A stretch of DNA of 64,000 bases from Stereum hirsutum FP-91666 SS1 (Eukaryota; Basidiomycota; Agaricomycetes; Russulales; Stereaceae). The first letter of the stretch is position 1. Each line of letters starts with the position of its first letter. The position numbers and the translations under genes are program-made. Shown here in pieces: positions 61,277-64,000 of this stretch. The notes beneath the pieces are model-generated. The model saw nothing but the letters and a program-made list of their open reading frames with translations. It did no database searches and was not told the origin of the DNA. The stretch covers positions 1,471,111 through 1,535,110 of the forward strand of contig NW_006763144.1 of assembly GCF_000264905.1 (NCBI RefSeq), given 5' to 3'.

Positions 61277-61828
61277 TCAGCCACAACTGTATAGCTATTA
61301 CATCAGATAAGATAGATGGAGGCGCTTCTCAGCACACCTATCTAATCTTAGCACCATCTGTCGGGTGCACTGAGGTATAAGGCCACCGTGTTGCATTGGC
61401 CTACTTGAAACTTCATATATGTTGAGGCCTGGAGGCCTACTGGAATTGTCTATTATGATGACAACCATGGTCTTTACCTAAAGAAAATAAATCAACTATA
61501 GGGAGAATAGGCATAGTGAGATTGTAGTGAGAAGCAAGGGATACATACGCTACCTTGGAATGTGGCCAATCCAAGGTTGTTGTTGTCCTGACTTACGATT
61601 TTGTCTGCGTCTTTGGCGGCACAAGCCATTTCAATAGGAGTGTTAATAGACTGTGGTAGTAGGAAAGGAAAAATTGACTGTGTCTCACCGCTCTTTGCCC
61701 ACTGAAGTCGTCCCTGTCTCCTCTGGCTCAGCATCTTTGTCTGAGTCCTTGTCCTGGTCATTATCTGACATGACCTCTTCATATTCTTCTTCCGAGTCAC
61801 TCACGGCTCTCTTTTTTGCCTTGGCCAT
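61277..61828 (-). CDS. Candidate small lineage-specific gene, acidic N-terminus
   Basis: Weak but coherent model. ATG 61828 opens MAKAKKRAVSDSEEEYEEVM then a strongly acidic run ending EPEETGTTS. An intron of 52 bases (GTGGGC donor, CACAG acceptor) leads to SINTPIEMACAAKDADKI. A second intron (GTAAGT donor, acceptor TTTAG near 61479) leads to VKTMVVIIIDNSSRPPGLNI and YEVSSRPMQHGGLIPQ. A last intron ends the frame shortly after (TGA 61277). All joins are in phase 0 or 2 and keep the frame. About 135 residues with no known domain. The location in repeat-rich DNA suggests a transposon-linked or orphan gene. I do not assign a function, and the 3' end is doubtful. Confidence 0.3.
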
Positions 61829-62488
61829 GATTAAACTGGATGAAAAGGGCTGTCAGGGAAAGGGAGAAGGGGAAGGAGCGGTGGTATATGCATGGCGGAA
61901 AAAAAAAAATCACTAAGATGGAGCACGTGCTAGCTACCGATGAGCACCACAGCACAGGTCATCGAGGGGTAAATCTGGGAGCAATGATAGGGGATTAATC
62001 CATTATTCTAACCCTGTGCATTGTGATTGCCTCCTATCCTCACCAAAAAGATGTGCCCTACCATTATCTGTCAATATTGCTTCCAGACACTCTCAACAAC
62101 AAGTGGACTTTGCAGCCACTACCAGTGGGAGCCAGCCTTTCGTGAAAAGTACATCAGGAAAAACCTCTCCCGCTAAATTTCAGGCTAATAGAGCTCGAAA
62201 TGTCCAGGTGTAGGCTATTTAGGACTATTTCACACTATTTGAGCTGGGGGTGCATTAGATAGCAGCCAATGTAGCATAATATTCAACAATAAAGTCAAAC
62301 TTGGCTGCGGGATAAAGGAAGAAGCACACATTATGTCCAAAGCGGCTGTGGCCCGAGGGTACTGAGGATGTATTAGGGTATCTCTGTGACAAGTGAACAA
62401 TAATTTAGCACAGTGAGAGATGAGAGAGACGATCGAGAGTAGAGTTGAGGAAAAAACTGGTGGCTAATTCTAACGACGTGTTGGTTGT
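61829..62488. other. Intergenic, repeat-rich sequence
   Basis: No gene seen. It contains a run of A at about 61901-61911, a threefold CTATTT repeat at about 62213-62240, and otherwise AT-rich sequence. Confidence 0.45.
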
Positions 62489-63185
62489 CTAGCCATCTGG
62501 AAAATGAGGGCCGAACTGCGGAAACAGGTGTACAGTACGACGGATGCTGGCAACAGGAATGATACCCGCAGAGCGCACACCGTTCTGCAAGACACGCTTG
62601 AGTTTGTACATACAATGATTACTATTAGGAAGCGTGAAAGGTTTGAACCACTCCACATATGCAAGGTGGCGTGGCGGATGTGTGGCGGGAAAAAGTTCAT
62701 TGAGTACACGGTCAGGAATCCAAAAAACAGCGCAAACCTAGGCAATACAATATCCTGAGAGCATATATTAGGAATCGTTAAACTGAGACAATATGCGAAC
62801 TGTTGAATGAGAAGATCCACACCTTTGGCACCAGGATGCCCATTAGCACCAACATCAATAAGTACTGTATCGAAGCGAGCAGGAATAGGTAATCCCGCAC
62901 ACTGTTGCCCGCTCCATACTCCACCACCTCCCGTGGAGGTGGTGGAGTATGGAGCGGGCAACAGTGTGCGACATCGAGGATATCTTGAGCAAGTTCACAC
63001 CCATGAGGATCTCGAAGGCAGAATTTGATCTTGTGATAAATCGGGACTCGATCGAAGCCAAGAAATACATCCTCGGCTTCGTGTGCGATCCTGTTCTCCG
63101 TATAACCCTCATTCTGGTGCCGAATGATGAATTTGGCAGGCGACCGTGTAGTGAACATTATAATGAGCGACGGTAGTACCGTCAA
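62489..63185 (-). pseudogene. Decayed transposon-derived ORF (Plavaka/KDZ-associated type)
   Basis: Minus-strand pieces match a protein region I know from basidiomycete DNA transposons of the Plavaka/KDZ kind. The order is: FDRVPIYHKIKFCLRDPHG and DILDVAHCCPLHTPP (to about 62935); PARFDTVLIDVGANGHPGAK (about 62880-62823); then, after an intron-like gap (62755-62822), GYCIA-stop-VCAVFWIPDR, HPPRHLAYVEWFKPF, HCMYKLKRVLQNG and SAGIIPVASIRRTVHLFPQF, ending at TAG 62489. The frame changes between the first two pieces and there is a premature TAG at 62738-62740, so it is broken. The 36-bp inverted repeat (62896-62970) sits at the frame change. Protein similarity is from memory; the frame breaks are seen directly. 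Confidence 0.55.
62896..62970. repeat. Perfect 36-bp inverted repeat with 3-base loop
   Basis: Left arm 62896-62931 (CGCACACTGTTGCCCGC ... CCACCTCC) is exactly the reverse complement of right arm 62935-62970 (GGAGGTGG ... GCAACAGTGTGCG), with CGT between them. There are no mismatches in 36 pairs. It falls inside the decayed transposon ORF. Confidence 0.98.
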
Positions 63186-63282
63186 ACCACATTATAATGA
63201 GACACGGCAATCCCGTCAATCTCCCTCATTACAATGGGCGTTTGGGGCCTTTTTTGTGTGGCTGGGCTCATTATAATGAGCT
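63156..63282. repeat. Array of CATTATAATGAG motifs with small hairpins
   Basis: The motif starts at 63156 and 63190 (exact), 63227 (CATTACAATGGG, variant) and 63269 (exact, inside the 14-bp palindrome CTCATTATAATGAG at 63267-63280). Spacings are 34, 37 and 42 bases. The first copy is followed by GACGGTAGTACCGTC, a 7-bp-arm palindrome, and the second by CACGGCAATCCCGTC, a degenerate version. The arrangement resembles subterminal repeats of a DNA transposon or a protein-binding array. Confidence 0.8.
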
Positions 63283-64000
63283 CGACCTCCTCCACCACTG
63301 TTTTGAACTCCGCCAAGGGGGTGTCCTATCATAAAATATTGGTTCCCTGCCACTTTTATTTACACTTGTTTACACCCACTGCTTTCCACCCATTTTGGTA
63401 CCAGCTCCCACGTGCTCTGGCTGCTTATTGTCAGGCCACCCATATTTACGCTCACCCTCCATCAGCAAACCAGGAAATTTCTCATAGGGATACTATAGAA
63501 CAGATATTGTTGGAGAGCATTGAGAGCTACCATATCAATGTTAGCAACTTATGGATCTCTTGTTCCTATGTATAGTGGCAATATCTCCTATAGCTCTCAG
63601 TGCTCTCAGAGCTCTCAGAGCTTCTATAGTCATTTTCCACCCAACTAATATTGTTTTGGATTAGGGTTTCTTCTATAGGATCATCACACTAATCAGGAGA
63701 CAAAGAAAGATTATATATTCACTACAGTAGGGTACAGATACATGACAACACTGTGCTACAGTAAATTACATGAAAAAAATCCCTGCCAATTACTAACCTA
63801 CATAAGTCCTGTTGGAAGAACATAGAATCAGATTCTATTCCTGAGTAGATAGTATGAAGAATAAACTTACCAATGATCTAAGAAGAGGCCAGAGATCTCT
63901 ACACACATAGAAAAACAAAGAAGTGAGACATAGGTGCTGAAGGCAGAAGAAAATAAAGGCTCATACCTGCTCCCTAGGATTTGATACAGACTCTAGAAGA
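63283..64000. other. AT-rich right edge without a gene
   Basis: No supportable coding sequence on either strand. It contains a 17-bp inverted repeat (63513-63529 against 63591-63607, one mismatch). A 9-base tandem repeat, AGCTCTCAG/TGCTCTCAG/AGCTCTCAG, lies at 63592-63618. Confidence 0.5.

Noticed and set aside
62896..62970. Reading the palindrome as a transcription terminator
   Set aside because: Hairpin terminators are bacterial; this is fungal nuclear DNA, and the repeat has no T-run and lies inside an ORF relic.
1..64000. Biosynthetic cluster, CRISPR array, toxin system or viral insertion
   Set aside because: The genes are unrelated housekeeping genes, no regular spacer array exists, and no viral or toxin-like proteins were recognised.

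Overview
The window is nuclear DNA of a filamentous basidiomycete, most likely an Agaricomycete. The genes are dense and sit on both strands. Most are split by many GT-AG introns of roughly 45-70 bases. The proteins are typical fungal housekeeping genes with basidiomycete-style low-complexity insertions. No operons, bacterial signals, CRISPR arrays, tRNA genes or rRNA genes were seen. Exon joins were worked out by eye from frame and splice signals, so gene limits are firmer than individual splice sites.

From 1 to about 18980 the order is: a CLC chloride channel cut by the left window edge; an SDH assembly factor; a large Zn2Cys6 regulator; an F-box protein; an RluA-type pseudouridine synthase; a GLTSCR1-domain protein; APC8/Cdc23; ALG14; the small U2AF subunit; and a second, small Zn2Cys6 regulator. 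From 18980 to 23707 there is one divergent mitochondrial-carrier-like membrane protein between two gene-poor stretches. From 23708 to 32882 come FUN30, BET5, a PRKRIP1 homologue, NSA2 and YIP1.

Positions 33076-44315 hold one giant minus-strand gene, the bridge-like lipid-transfer protein CSF1. It is followed by a twin-CX9C protein (NDUFAF8-like), a DUF1746/Dsc4-like protein, a SAP-domain THO1/SARNP homologue, HAP2 (NF-YA), an unrecognised acidic protein, ribosomal protein uS13, alanyl-tRNA synthetase and a CLASP-like TOG protein that ends at 57231. Several pairs are divergent over 110-190 bases (CSF1/NDUFAF8, NSA2/YIP1, ALA1/CLASP, THO1/HAP2) and probably share promoters.

After 57.2 kb the character changes. 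The last 6.8 kb has no confident host gene and holds repeats, a decayed transposon-derived ORF, a 36-bp perfect inverted repeat and an array of palindromic CATTATAATGAG motifs. This is probably the edge of a transposon-rich block.

Functions represented are ordinary core cell biology: chromatin, splicing, ribosome assembly, trafficking, lipid transfer, translation and the cell cycle. I did not find a convincing new multi-gene system. The most noteworthy items are the NSA2 start, which appears to be built from an ATG-only coding exon and a 6-nt microexon, and the structured repeats at the right edge.
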